Source: Strongylocentrotus purpuratus (Eukaryota; Echinodermata; Echinoidea; Camarodonta; Strongylocentrotidae). Taken from it: a DNA stretch of 64,000 nt. Under the pieces are notes generated by a model, which ran no database searches, was not told the DNA's origin, and saw only the letters and a program-made list of their open reading frames with translations. The stretch covers positions 11,598,891 through 11,662,890 of the forward strand of contig NW_022145615.1 in NCBI RefSeq assembly GCF_000002235.5, written 5' to 3'. Positions 12,492 to 27,400 of the stretch are shown here, one piece after another (position 1 is the stretch's first letter; every line of letters starts with the position of its first letter). The translations under genes were made by a program, and so were the position numbers.

Positions 12492-15400
12492 GTACCTTAA
12501 CATTATTATTTATTAGGATGTATGCAAAAAAACAAATCCAATTATTTAGTTTTCTAAGTAAAAGAAAAGATTTCAAAGGCAACCCGTTTCAATTTGAGTG
12601 AAAAGGTGATAATGATTAAGATGAAGATGAAAATAATAAGAATAAAATAATCAAAATGATAAGAATGATATGATATAAATGATATTGCAAACTAAATGAA
12701 GAAAAATAACTTTAAGACATTTCTTTCACGTAATAGCAACAAATTTAGTTTTCAAGTAAAAAACAATTTAAATTGATGCCTAAACTATTAAAAATAATAT
12801 TAAGCAATTATCTCTTGTAATAATTATTATTATTGAAGCTGAAAAATACAAATCTCCTCTTAAAAGTGTTGTTAAACATTGCAATATTATACATGTTATT
12901 TGTATCAAGATGCCTGTAGTGAGGCTTTTTTTTTCATTTAAAAAAATTATTATTCAACTTTCTCCGTTTCGTCTTCTTCTTTCATAGGGGCTTCAACATC
13001 AGCTTTTTATCAAATCCAATAGGATGTATTTACATCACGATGAAACAGAGATGCATGTATTGTGACGAAACCAGTTATGAAACATTGTCTAAGAGAATGA
13101 ATATTAGGGTTGTTAGGCATCGCATAGATTATACCAGGGCCTCGTCTAATAATTAATAATTTAACTAAATCAATCGCATGTTTGCAGTCTCCTATCTCTT
13201 ATGTGCATAGTTGCGATTGATATCAATAGCAAAAAGGTTGCGATCAATCGTAACTGTTTATAAAACGTGCCCAGGAGCATTGAAAATAATGAAAGCAGTT
13301 TACATGTTTAGGGAAAGGATTGTAAGACTATTGGCTTCAGTTATAGGGTAAAGCAGTAATATAAAGAACGAAGAGAACGAGAAGGTATTGATAAACTGAT
13401 AGTGATAGATATAGAAGTATAAATGCATATTTGGTTTCCTAAGCATGAAGAAAGAAAGGAAGAAAGAGAGAAAGAGTGAGAGAGAGAGAGAGAGATAGTG
13501 AGAGAGTGAAAGAGAGAGATAGAGAGAAAGAAAAAAACAAAAATCTCTAACTTTAAAATTATTAATTTCCAAGTTCAAAATACACGTCGTTTCCAAAGTA
13601 AATTCATGTAGGAAAGTGTTTAAGTGTGAATGATTAACGTAGTCAGATTGTAAAAAGAATGACTTTTAACCGATTTGAAATAATCCTGACATCACACGAC
13701 ATAAAATATCGTATTCTTTGTCCTTTTCTTGTAGAATCTCCGTGATCGTGAAAAGACGAAGACCAAACGCATCGTCGAACTCCAGAACGAACTGGACAAT
13801 TTGCAGACCAAGAACCTCGATCTAGCCCTCGACCTGCAGGTGACATGTTTACCCTCTTCGATTTTTCTGTTTGTTCAATGATATTCTATGATTTGAAGGA
13901 GTGAATGTAGTCGAGGTTAGCCGTTCCCGCGAGTCAAGAAGCTGTCAAAAAATTAACCTACCATAGGTTTTCTACACAAACTCGGTCCGAGGCAAACGCC
14001 AAGGTAATGAAGATACGGCCCTGGGACCGGACTCGACTGCAACACTGATTTGAAGCTGATTATAGTTCAAGATGTTTGGTATCCACAGACTTATGTTCCA
14101 CTTGATACTTTCTGAATGTAACTATTTCCCCTCCCTTTCTTACTTATATTTCTTATATGTATAGGAAGCTCAAGATAAGCGGCAGACAGCTGACAACCGC
14201 GTCTTTGATTTCGAGACCAAGATTCGCGATCTTGAGACAGACATCGAAAAGAAGACGTGTGAAAATGAGGTAGGTATAGGTACTTTTCAAATTGTCAAAT
14301 ATTTTGCAGAAGTAAGGAGTTGTAATCCTAGATAATATACACAAAATTCATCAAGTATAACTATGGTAAAAAGGTAGCACATATTTGTGTAAACCTTCGA
14401 AATTGGTTAGCTTATTGTAGGAACACTCCCCAGGGAGTGGAGATTGTGCGTGAATGAATCTGATGACCGGGATAATAATTCTCAAAAGCGCTTTTGAGAC
14501 GGTATCTCGTATTAAGCACTATATATAAATAGAGATTATAATTATTATTATTGCATAGAATCTGAAGATAACGCATGGAAATAATGACCTTTTTTCCCGC
14601 TCTCTTCTGTTCTTAGGATTTACTGCAGCGCTACGAGGAAGCTGGGGAGGTGGTCTTGGGTCTTCAAACTGATTTGGATGAGACTAAACAGAACAACGAG
14701 TCTCTCAATCTACAGATCAAGGTATATCATTATAAGCCACAATACGACTTACTTCAAGAAACCCTCATCTAAACACCATGTTCAATAGAGGTACAATGGC
14801 GCCGATAGGGGTGGGGGGGGGGGGGGTTATTGCCTGCCCCACTTTGAAGATAAATCTTTAAATGTCTTTTTTGAGGCATACAGAATCTTATTTTTTTCAA
14901 TGAAAAATATTGTAAGTTTTGTATTTCCCGTTATTTAGCATTGGATGGTGGATATTATCACAGCAAGGTGACACTGTATTAAACAATCAAAAATATATCA
15001 TAAAATCATAACCACACAACAGTAACAACAGTTTGAATCAGTAAGTCAAAAATAACAAAATACCTGCGCATATACGGTCTAAGATTTTTAAATAAAAATC
15101 CAAGCCTTTTAGTGCATATGCCTTTAAATAGCATTAACATACATCATGAATATGTATAAGGTTAGTAACAATATGAAAAACAATTGTAATCATAAAATAG
15201 TTATAGTATTCTTGGTTTTTTTTTATTTTTTATTCACAGCTTGTCAATAAAAGCTCGAAGTCGCAGATTAGACCGGCGAAGAAGATACCGAAATGTAACT
15301 TTACGAATACAGTTATATTTTGTAACAATTACGACCGAAACATTATATACTAAATTTAACGGTAATCTTCATTATCATATTGAATATTCCTTGAATGATC

Positions 15401-18400
15401 AATGGATAGCTTAATTTTTATTGCTTTTCTCGATTCTTTTTAATTTTAGAATCCTGATACCAATTATCTAATAGGAGATATTCCTATATTACCTCTTTTC
15501 TTTTTTCGTAAAAGGATCTTCAAGCCAGAGAGTTCAAGAAAGATGATCACATCTTGACACTGGAGAAGGACTTGGCAAACCTCAATCAGATGATGAATTT
15601 GGATTCAAAGTCTGAGGTTGGTTATGAAATGAAGCATCGAAAATGACAAAAGTATTTCCGCTTCATTATTGCCTGGATGAATGACACATGCATGCTGTCG
15701 CAACAATAATTGATCCGCGGTAATTTACTACAAAAACCGAATACCTAACTTCGACAACCCCGGGCCCAACACTATAACTTTCCTAAACCTGAACCTAACC
15801 CAAAACCCAATCGCAACCATAACATGAACCCTATATGTACTTTTGGTGAAAAAAGGCTAGCCGTAATTGTCGCATTCCCTTTGAGAAGCAGTTGTAAAGC
15901 CTTCCGACATTATGACGCAAGCGTATGATATAGCTTAATATTGTTTTACAAGTATAATTGCTAAAATATTACTCATTTCAGGATGACTTCATGAAATCAA
16001 AACTAAACCAGAGTGCTCTGAAACTTCAGAAGATATCATTCGACCAAGAACTTAAGGTAAGAATATAAACTTTTCTTTATATATATTTTAAAATATTAAG
16101 ACAAACAAAATTAAATGTACTTACGTTACAACGAACTTAGACATATGTATTAATCTAAATATGATTTCGATATAACAGAGTATTGAAATTATGCGTTAGT
16201 TGATTTCGTGGAGTCTTCGCGAAAGTGTTTGGTAATATATTATATCAATCCTCCGTTTGAATTTACTCTAATCTTGCAATTGATGACGTCTTTTTTTTCT
16301 ACCCTCGTTTCAGAATCTTCGCTCTGATGGTCATCAAAGGGACTACTATGTCTTGAAGCTGGAACAAGACATTGGAAACATGCAGAAAGAGAAAGATGAG
16401 TTGTACCAGGAGATACAGGTATACTTACCATTTATAATGTCATACATTGAAATTGTAATTAACATGTATCATTTTATTATCATGATGAAAATAATTATAA
16501 GCGCTAGTAATAATGGAAAGGGCGTACCCCGTCCGGATTCGGCGCTCTATCATGGCCCGGTGGTGGGGAATCAGTTTTCTACTGTAGGCTGCCAAGACAG
16601 GGCTGCCCAAATGTTATACTTCCAGATAAATATTGTGAAGCGTTCTGTAACTGCAAATTTGCTATTAACATACTTTCAGGATTGGATTGAAATTTTGAAA
16701 TACATATTTCATACGATAAGGAACATTATAGGAATGGTCTATACTGATAATAATGATCATCCCTAAACTGAAAGGAACCATGTCAACATAATATAAATTA
16801 ATTTCATGTGCGAATATTGTATCAAAACTCTCAATACTTCTCCCCACTTCATTTCATTTCCAGAACTCATTTTCTAAAGACCGCAAGACCAACCATCGTG
16901 AGGACGAACTGAAACAAGAGATTGAAGAACTGAAAGAAGAGAGGATTGAGCAGGATTTAAAGCTGAAGGTAGATCATTGCATAATAATGAGGATAGCTAT
17001 TTAAAAAGTAGATGTATTCGATGAATTATAAAAAAAAAACAATCAGAATTATAAAGTTGTAGCTGAAGAATAAGAAGTAGTAATAATATTAGTGATATGT
17101 TTTTAATAAAATATTGTAGTATTGTTGTTTTTAATGAAAAGTGTAACTTGTATAGATTAAAGCTAATATCATTATTGAACCAAGGAACGATCATGGATAT
17201 ACAGGTACAAAGAAGTTATATTCAAAGACGCAATTAGAAGACAAAGTAGGTTAAACAACCATTACATTTTTGTTCTTCAAACTTTAATTCAAAGGACACC
17301 ATATCCAAAGCAGATGAAGAGATCTTTGAATCCAAGAAGAGGGTTTCTGAAGTACAGGTTCAAAAGATCGAACTAGACTCTAAACTCAAGGTAACATATT
17401 ATAGTCCATTTGTAGAGAGTCAGAAGGGCGTTAGGAGTTAACGCCCTTTTGACACTAAACAGATGGTCAGTCATTAAACAAGGATTGGGTGAGACTTTTC
17501 AACCCATTGAGGGGGATTCACAAAATAATGCAGACATCCAATGTTTTTAGAAGTGATACAAATCATTCTTGAACTTGATCATATTCATAGAGATTTTACG
17601 AACCACTTACTAAATTCCTATCATACTTAAAAATATGCATAGATTTGTACGACAAAATATTTGAATTGTCCATTCCATACACGCATACTATAATATTGAC
17701 ATTCAAAGCATAAAGCATAAATAAAGAGATGATAAAAATTAACTCATAAAGTTGCACATTGGGTGGTGCAGTTATGGGTCAAAATGTATATTGAAGGGAA
17801 AGAAGGTCTATACTCAGCCTGGATCCCCGTAACCCACCAATTAATGGGTTTCCATTTTGTATGTTTCTAAAATTGGAATTACCTTGTTCATGATGAATAG
17901 ACCGTAGCCGAAAAATATTCGAAGGCAAAAGATCGTCTCCGCCAGCTCAAAAAGGATGTTGCCGATTTACGGAGCCAGAAGAACGAGGCGGATTCAGATA
18001 ATCAGGTACAAATAAATGATATTAATATTCAAGATGTTTATATCACTGGTAACGATCTCTTACAGTATTAAGCAGTGTTTAAAATGGAAGTGGGTAGTTT
18101 CTGATGATGTAAATGTTGACACTCATGTGTTTTTTGTGAAGAATATTTACTTATAATAAGCCTTTGGATACTTTTCAAATAGAGAGACTAAATTTACCCT
18201 ATTATAAATTTCATTTATTTCATGATATTATTCAGATTCTTATCTGCAATTCAGTTCAGCTTAGCTAAAATGGCATTTATTTACCATAAACAAAATAAAT
18301 GTACATACAAAAGCTTGTAGCAAGGGAGACAAAAAACTATACTAGTTTTGCTCTCACAATTACTCAAATAAACATTAAAAAAATAGACAAAGTCAACCGA

Positions 18401-21400
18401 ACTAATAATTAAAGCTCATACAAACATACATCACACGTTCATTTTAACCAATCAAATGTAATATTCATAATTGTCGTCACATTTATGCTGAAGACAAACG
18501 AAACGTATATTATTATGAAAAATATCATATTCAATATCTTTCAGCGTCTTTCACTCGAGATCAAGGAACTAAAGGCCGACATTAAGCCGCTCTTGTCAGA
18601 GAAGGAACGGTTGAAATGTTACTCCATGGTAAGTTCTTAAGATAATAATTACAAAAAAACAAACAAATAAATGAATGAACAAATAAATGAGTGAATAAAT
18701 AAATCATGAAGATAAACAAATTAATAAGCAAAATACAGAGAAACATATATAGCGTTACCAATCAGTAATTTCTGTAATGTATTAATCTCAGTCTTTTCTC
18801 GTTTCATGCTAAATAGGAGTTAGAGAAGAAATTCGTAGACGCCACGGATCGTCTCAGTCATCTTGAAGAGGATGTTGCCAATTTACAGAGCCAAACGAAA
18901 GAGGCAGATTCAGAAAATCAGGTACAAATAATAATAATATGTTAATATTAGGATTCTACCTAAAGCTCTATTACCATCTTTTACATAAGTAATACTAAAA
19001 ATTGACTCTTTTCAATAAATTGTTGACCATCTACGTCTTTATTTCTCGAGAATATTCATGACATTTTTATCTTTGATTTGGTTAAATTTCAAATAGAGAG
19101 ACGAAAATTTCCCACTGACATCTTATTTTTTTGCGCTTAATCGTCGCAGCAATAGACAGTCCTATTTTTTCACCAACGAATGCAAATGCCTTTTTTAATG
19201 TCATGTAAGGGATCACTTCCTCTTGGAGTTGAATGCGCTCCAAATTTCAACTCTACACGAAGTGATCGAAGTTATATTACTCCCAAAAAAGGTTCCCACA
19301 GAATCCCATTCCTGTGCGTTTAGTAAGTAATAATTTTTCTAACGACTTATCTATGTATTATATCAAACTAATCGTACATATTTAGTGGCTTTCTGATGTG
19401 GTCTCACAACATAACGCTGATAAGGAGCAGCTCATATCGGGGAAGGAACAACTCCTGGCTTACTCAAAGGTTTGTCTGTTTCTTTGTCCTTTTTGAAAAA
19501 CTAATCACTACATTATTAACACACGGAACCCTTAATGTTTGTTTCGAAGATTTCAATTATCAAAACGCATGCTAAGACCAAGCAGACAAAGTGAACAATT
19601 ATGGAAGCATAGAAATAATTTTTTGATAATTTTTTTTTTTAAATTTTCGTCTAAATATTCATATCCATTATTTGTTTTTGTTATCGCCATTTTATTCAAC
19701 AATGATAACTAGGAGTTAGAGGAGAAAAGTGCCAAGACAGAAGATCGTCTCACCGAGTTGAAGAAGGAATTTGCCGATTTACAGAGCCAGAAGATCGAAA
19801 CCGAGGCAGAAAATCAGGTACATAAGATAATTTGTTATTAATCGAGGTACATGCGTACAAGTTTAAAATTATCAATCACGTATTGGATAGTTTCTGTGTC
19901 ATATTATCATATCCCTGTTTATCTAAAAAAAAAATATATTATTACTGATACAGTCATCTCTCCTTGATGCTAAAGACATACTTAATTGAGTAATAATTAC
20001 AAATACTCATACTTTAATACTGATATTTTCAGCGACTTTCTGATGAGGTCTCGCAGCGACAGGCTAATATAGAGCAGCTCCTTACTGAGAAGGAACAACT
20101 CGAGTCTAACTCTGAGGTATGTTTGTTTGTTTGTTTGTTTGTTTGATTGGTTCGTTGGTTAGTTAGTTTATATCAATACAGTTTATCCACACAGGGATCC
20201 TTAATATTAGTTGTAAAATTCTAATCACTCAAAAAATAAGATGATGTCCTTTTCCTGATTAGCAGACGGATTGAAAAATTCGAGCAACTTTTGTTCGAAT
20301 ACATGCAATGTAAATAGTCTAGCGATGCTACTTCAGTATTTGAAGAAGATTCCTCCATTCCTGACGAATTAGTCAATCCCTCACCAACGAACAAACAAAA
20401 CTTAAAACAACAACAAAACAATAATGATAATGATGATAAATAAATAACGCAATTTTAAGTAAAAATAGGGTCAAACAAGGTTAAACAATCATCTGATTAT
20501 TTTTTTTAAAGTAGAAATAACCGATATTTCCTTTAGAAAACGATCTGCTCGGGTTAAAATGCGAAATTGCAAAAAGTACAGGCTCTGAAGACATACTTCA
20601 AAAGATTGAAGAAACGGAGAAACAGAAATCACAAAGTATCTATATCAGGTAAAACTCAATACAGAAAAATTGAACGCCGGTTTTATGTTATAGATTATGG
20701 ATCCATCACACAATAAATATTCAACGTATTAATATAACTTTTCAAAAGGAATCGAAGAAGGGCTGTTCAGCAGTAAATCAAGAGAAAACCCGACTTGAAC
20801 TTCTCGTGGGGAGCTTGACAAGAGATAAGGATTTTCTTTCAGCCCAACTTGAAACAGCTGGCCAGAAATGTCAGGTAAGAATTATCGATAAACAAACAAA
20901 CAAACAAACGAAATAATAATAATAATAATAATAGACTAATAGTCCACTCCAAATTTTATTAAACCAAAACGGAATTCTTTTTCCCCAATTGATCGTGAGC
21001 CCGGCAGCCACTGAGCAGCGCCAGATCGACGTTGCTCTATCCCTTATTGTTGAACGCCAAACAAGGTAGCAACAACTCCCATCTTTTAACGTCTTTTGGT
21101 ATGACGCAGCCGGGGTTCGAACCCACGATTCTGCATGAAACATGTTCACACAATAAGAATTGATGCGAACATCAACAGAAAATGTTCGAACTTTGATTTC
21201 TTTTCCTCATGTGATGCCTCTTGACGCTAAAAAAAACACGATAATTTTCATCCGAAAAGTATTGATGTAAAGTAACCTTTACCTTTACCTGAGATTCTGG
21301 AAGAATGCTGCGTTCTCAGCAGACAGGCTTCCAGTTCAATTAATGTATTGATGTAAAGTAATTATGAGATTATTAGTAAAGACAATTATAGATGTAAAGT

Positions 21401-24400
21401 TCGTATGAGATAATTAACAAAAAGTTAAATAAACAAATAGGAGTCCGAATAACAAAAATCAGACTCTAGAGTAGAGTAATAATGATAAAAAGAACAAAAT
21501 AACACCAACATTCGTTTCCGTACAGGTATTACAGGATCAGTTTGAATCAAGCAACGAAGAAGGTAAGAGACACCAGGCTCTGACACGGCAGTTCAGCGAA
21601 GAAAAGTCTCAACTTTCCAAGCAGCCTGAAGATGCCCGACAAAAATGCCAGGTATATACTGAAGACAAAATAAACAGTGACTTGTAAATAAAAATAGGAT
21701 GTTACTGTGTCTTTCAAAGTTGATCATTGACTATTAAATAATTATCTTTTTGGTTTTTGGTTTTAGTTTTTAGTTTAGTTTTGCTTTTGCGTTTTGTTGA
21801 TGACTCCACAAGGTTAATAGCTTTATTTTTTATGGAAATCTACCACATTTACTTACACAATATGTTTCAGCAATTATATGTGATTGTAGAGATTGTGTTA
21901 TCTCGCCATTGATAATTTTGAAAAATTTAATTTTCTATTTGATTTGTTATTTATCTGAGCTTTCAAATTCTTTCACACGTACATTTGTTACTTTCTTCTA
22001 TTCTTTATTTCTTTCATTCGTTTACTCTCTCCCTCACTCCCCTTTACTCTCTCCCCTCCCTTTCCCCTCTTTCCCCCTTCTTATCCACTCCTTCTCCTTC
22101 TCCTCTCCTCTCCATCACTTCTCTCTAAAATGCAACATTTCATTTTCTCTTTGTTTTGAAAGGAATTGGAGGAGAAACTCTCGGCTGAGAAACAGGAGAA
22201 AGAACAACATCAAAATGAGGAACTTACAGCTCAAGTTAAGAAGGCTCAACAGCAGTACCAGGTAAAAACACAATGCAAGTTGTAACAAAAGAAACAAAAA
22301 CATCATTGCCAGCTAACAAGCAAATCGAAAATAGTAATATAGATTGTTGGATAATTACTGTAAACCGGAAACTTTTTTCTTATTGTTGAGGAATACTATT
22401 CCGAAAGAAACATTCCGTGAATTGAAAATATTTAATTTTGTGTCAATTGATTGTGTTTCAATTATTCCGCAGGACGGAACTTTCGTGAATCTGAATCAAT
22501 TGCGAAATTCGGAAAGCATTAAATGCATGCAAAAGTTATCGGTCTTACTGTTATATGTTGCTCATCGAAATATGCTGACAAACATCTTGCCTTAATAATC
22601 AGACTTCTGGTATATAACTTTGAAAATGGGATGTGCCTAAAACAAATTGGAATGCTTTAGAATCATATTCTTACTCCCTTAATTCAAAGAGTTCTATTAT
22701 TATTAGTCACTTCGTTTTTAACTTCTCCAAACGGAAATTACTCCAAATTTTGAGAATAATTATAATTTAGAGAGCAAATACTTCCACTTTCATCCCTTTT
22801 GTCTCTGTAGGACCTGAAAGAAAGATTCGCATCGGAGCTAGAGGGGGTGACGAAAGCTCGCAAAGAACTTGCTGAGAGAGCGGCGAAAGAGAAGGATGCG
22901 CTCACAGCTGAACTTACAGAAGCTCGCAAACAACTTGAGGTACAGACAATCATATTTTCAAGGTCACGAGGCCCCGAACATTTTTTTGTTTAAAATTAAA
23001 ATAAGGATTTGGTAAGGCAATGCATGTTGAGACATTACCTTTATTTTATTTGTGTATGGCGAATCCCTTCGTCTTCCTGCATTTACCTTATTTCCATCCC
23101 CATCTCTGTTGTCAACATAACATTGAAACTCTATCTTTTATTTGACATCTATAGCAAATGCAAGAGAGAATAGAACGTGTCCATAGAATAGGCGACAGAT
23201 TAGCTGAGAAGAACCACAGCCTCTCAGGTGAAATTGGAATTGCTGCTAAGAACTACCAGGTACATGTATAAACAACCCTCAAAAGATTAAATATAAAACT
23301 AGATTAACAGTGATTATTATATAATCCAAATTTCCATTGATTATTCCATAACGATTGCAAAGACTTTCAAGAAATCATACAAAGACAATTCCAAAAGCCT
23401 TGTACATTTAAGTCACTCTTTGAAATGTACGAAATAAACAATGATATGTTACAAAATCCGGACATTATTGTCCGGATTGAAAATGAACTAGCTGATTTCT
23501 TGTAAGTCCTTGCGATCACGTTTTAAAGTTTATAGGGTTTCAGCCTGTTTCTTTGAGGCGTATTTATGTTTCGGCCATGTTATTAAAGCTGAAACAAATA
23601 TTTAATTATTGATTTAAAATAAAAAATATAGTGAGGTTGTGTTTGAAGCGCTAAAAATGTGTATAAATCTCTATAACAACTCGTTCTCCCTCACATTTTC
23701 AACCCCTTGTTTCTGACAGGAGTTAAAGGATGAATTCAAGTCTTCGAAAGAGGAAAGCGAGATGAAAGTTACCAAGCTGCAGAAGAAGAATGACTCCATT
23801 TCATCTGAACTCGCAACTGTCCGCATTAATTGCAAGGTAATGAAACAAAATTAAAAACTAAGGGATGGTCGAAATGATTATATTACGTCATAATATATTA
23901 CCTACCAAACAACTTAAGTCATATAAAAAAGAGGGTCACCTGTTATCTCAAATATCTGGGTTTATTCGCTCCATAAAGCATAAAACAAATGGCCATGGAA
24001 GGAAAATCTGAGTAAAATTAAACCATAAATAATTTTTTTTTAAACAAAATATATATATATTACATATCCCTGAAATACATTAACCTCATCTTATTTACAC
24101 CCACAGGAGCTACAGGCGATACTTGAGGATTTAAAAGAAGAGAACAGAAACATGGTTCAGGAAACCATTTCGGCACAGGGAGGAAAGAATGCGGAAGTAT
24201 TTGAAGAGCTAATGAAAAGCTTCCAAGAATGCAAGGTAATAACATGTAGTCTTGTAGAGGTGTCGTGGTCTTGTGGATATGTCTCCGGACTGTGGATCAC
24301 ATGGTTCGCGGTTCGAGTCCCACCACAGGGGACCTGGGCAAGATATTGATCTGCATTTTGCCACTACCGGTAGGAACGAATTCCTTAAATGCTGGGAGCA

Positions 24401-27400
24401 CCGAAATCGGTATAGCCTAGCAGATCCGGGGTAATATTGGGGCACCTTGAACACCTTTCATGGTGGATATGTGCGCTATAAAACTATCCAATATTATTAT
24501 TATTATCATTATCATCATCATTGTTATTGTTATGATGTTCATAATCATTAAAAGCTATTTTCAACTCTTTTGAAAGAAAATGGAAGTGGCGGGATTGAAT
24601 TACTGTGAAATTAATTGGTATAAAATTGACGATAATGAAAAGAAAATATTCCAATATTATTGGCGTTTTTGTGTCGGACTAAATTTGGAGTCTATACTAA
24701 AGAAGAAAAAAAATCATGTTTTGACCGTGAAGAAAGAAAATCATTTTCCTTTTTCTTACTTTTCTTCTTCAGGAAAAAGAAGAGGCATTGGAAGAAGAAC
24801 AAGAAGAGTTCGAAGAAACAGTTGCCAAATGGAAGAAAGAAAAAGCCAATTTCTTGAAACAACTCGAAGATCGTCAAGGTTTATTCCAGGTAGTGAGCAT
24901 TGATGATCATTATCACAAAGATGCATGTAAATTAAATAATACAAAAATGTCCGCGCAATACGTACCAAACAAAAACCACGACAGTCCTGTTTATAAGTAC
25001 ATGATAATTCCAAAACGATCGCAATGAGTGTAAAGTAATCAACCCAAGGACATGATAGACGAAATAAAATGTAGACCATGTTGATAATTATGACAATTAT
25101 CAGGACCATGGATTGTATCTTATCTGACGATTTCTTTTAAAAATGACCCAATGCGTAACCAAGACCAAAATTGACAAGCTCCGCTAGACTAAGATTGTTC
25201 ATTGCTTTCAGGAGGCCAATTCTAACCCGGCTAAGCTTCAAGGCGGAACCGAAAATCTTGACGAGCGAATTGCCGGGCTCCAGAAAGAGAAAACGAAGTT
25301 AGAGGAAAAACTTCAAAAAGAGCGCAAGGTAAAACAAATAATGGAGACCCTTCTCCCACCCCCCTCCCCCCCCCCAAAAAAAAACAGGGGTCATAAATAT
25401 TATAATTTACCCTTTGTGATTTGTTATATAGCATGACAATAACACATTGCATAATCCAAATATTTTTTCTAAAAGCAAGACATCCGGGTATTAAAACTGC
25501 CTTCGATTCTTGAAAGTCATTGCGATCGCGTTCTCTTGTAGAGGTGCTGTGGGCTACTTAAAGCCCCACTGTCCTACTTGTAGCTACCTGCTCCCTCTAT
25601 ATAGAAAACTTCCCAATTGGTGCCTGTTGCTCCCCCATGATCCTCTTTTTCTTATGTTAGTTGAGAGCCGAGTTAATGAGATAGCCAGTGACCTCGCTGT
25701 GTGGTCTAATCCCGTCTGGCCCAGTATTATTGACGGTCTTTAAGAAGTTCTCTGAACTGGCCCACAAGATAGTTACGGGGTTCGAATCCCTGTCGTAGCA
25801 CTAACGTCCTTTGGCAAGATATTGATCTACATTTGCCACTCTCGACCCCGGTGTAGTAAGGGGTAGGAAGTAATCCTCGAATGCACTGAGCGCTACAGTT
25901 GCCGAAGCTAAAGCCAGGGAAATTTTATCATCCAAACTCCTTTGGAAGAGCAAATAGAGATGTCATATCATAATATAATCAAAATCATTAACCCAGAGCA
26001 CTGTTTTTCTTTTTCTTAACGTGCGTAGAGACATGCAATTGCCTATGTGTTATGCGCTTTATAAAAATGTTTAATTAATATTATTATTATTTTTATTATA
26101 CAAACACAGCATATTATTGTTTGTATCATAATTATCTGCAATCTGTTCTCCTTCTTTTGGGACAGGCATCGGAAGGTGAACTCAAGTCTGTGAAGGAGGA
26201 GAGCGAGAAGCAGGTCACCGAGCTGCAGGGCGAGAATGATTACATGATACGTGAAATGGCAGCCCTACGCGACCTTTGCGTGGTAAGGGAATTGTATATA
26301 TACTTGAGAAAAAAAAGACAATTAAAAATAATGTTCCATTTCTTAATTTCCCCATATTCAGCAAATAATCAAGCAATATAATGTATCACAATATGACAAA
26401 CATGATTTATTCAAGGGCATTGTAACACAATGGGGAAGGCGCAAATGATTAATATTAATTATAACCCCCCCCCCCTTTTTTTATAATTTTTTTTTCTAGC
26501 TGGAACATCTTTTAGGGGTGTAAAGTCGCTTCCTTAAATGAGTAACGAGCGAAATTGACTTACTGTCTTCTTCAGAAGTTACGTTTATGGTCGAATGAGA
26601 CCCACTAGACGGATGAATGACTTTGGCCTTCGCCGTGAATGAAAACAAAGTTGGAAAACAAATCTCTGAATTCGTTGAATAGTGTATTAAGGACCATAGA
26701 TTATATCTTACTCCAAGAATATGTCTCCACGAGCTACAAAAATACACAAAACACGTTTTAGATGTCTCATTAATGTAATGAAAATAGTTTTATTGAAAAT
26801 AAGTCCGAAACATGATTGTGAAACTAACGTTTATCAAATTCTTCATTAAAAGTAAGAATACTCAATCATCTTCTGTAATAATTGCTCTTCAGATCAAACC
26901 ATTTTAAAAGCTCTCTTTGACCAACCTTACAGGAAACGGATGAATCATTGGAGTCTGTGGTAGAAAGGAATGATCAACTGAAACGGGCTTTGAGGCTCAT
27001 TCGAAAAGGAAATGACGATGAACTCTTAGAAGAATTGGAAAAAAGTTTCCTAAAATGCCAGGTAAAAAAATGTAGTATGTGAAAAATGGCGTATTCAGCA
27101 TTTTTTGGAAGCTAACGTATTCAGGACCTAATCTCAAGGACGAGGATTTTTGTTGTTGTTGCTTCTACAGCACAGGCCCTAGATACACCTGTTGCCACCC
27201 CCCCCCCCCCCCTACCCCACCCCTGGTCTGGGGGGGGGGGACTCTTCGCTTATTTGTTAATACGTCATCATACACAAATCTATCAAAGAGAAATATAATG
27301 TTGATAAAAGTCAAGGAAATATTGCATCTTATTTTTCTGTTTTATGTCGACGGAAATTAATGAGTTGATTAAAAATGGCAGATTTGTCATGTTTAAAGCA

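Noticed and set aside
24580..24903. Alternative longer reading of exon 30 in frame with upstream sequence
   Set aside because: The upstream part is AT-rich intron with no acceptor and is out of phase with the coil frame used by the homologous exons 34, 36 and 38.
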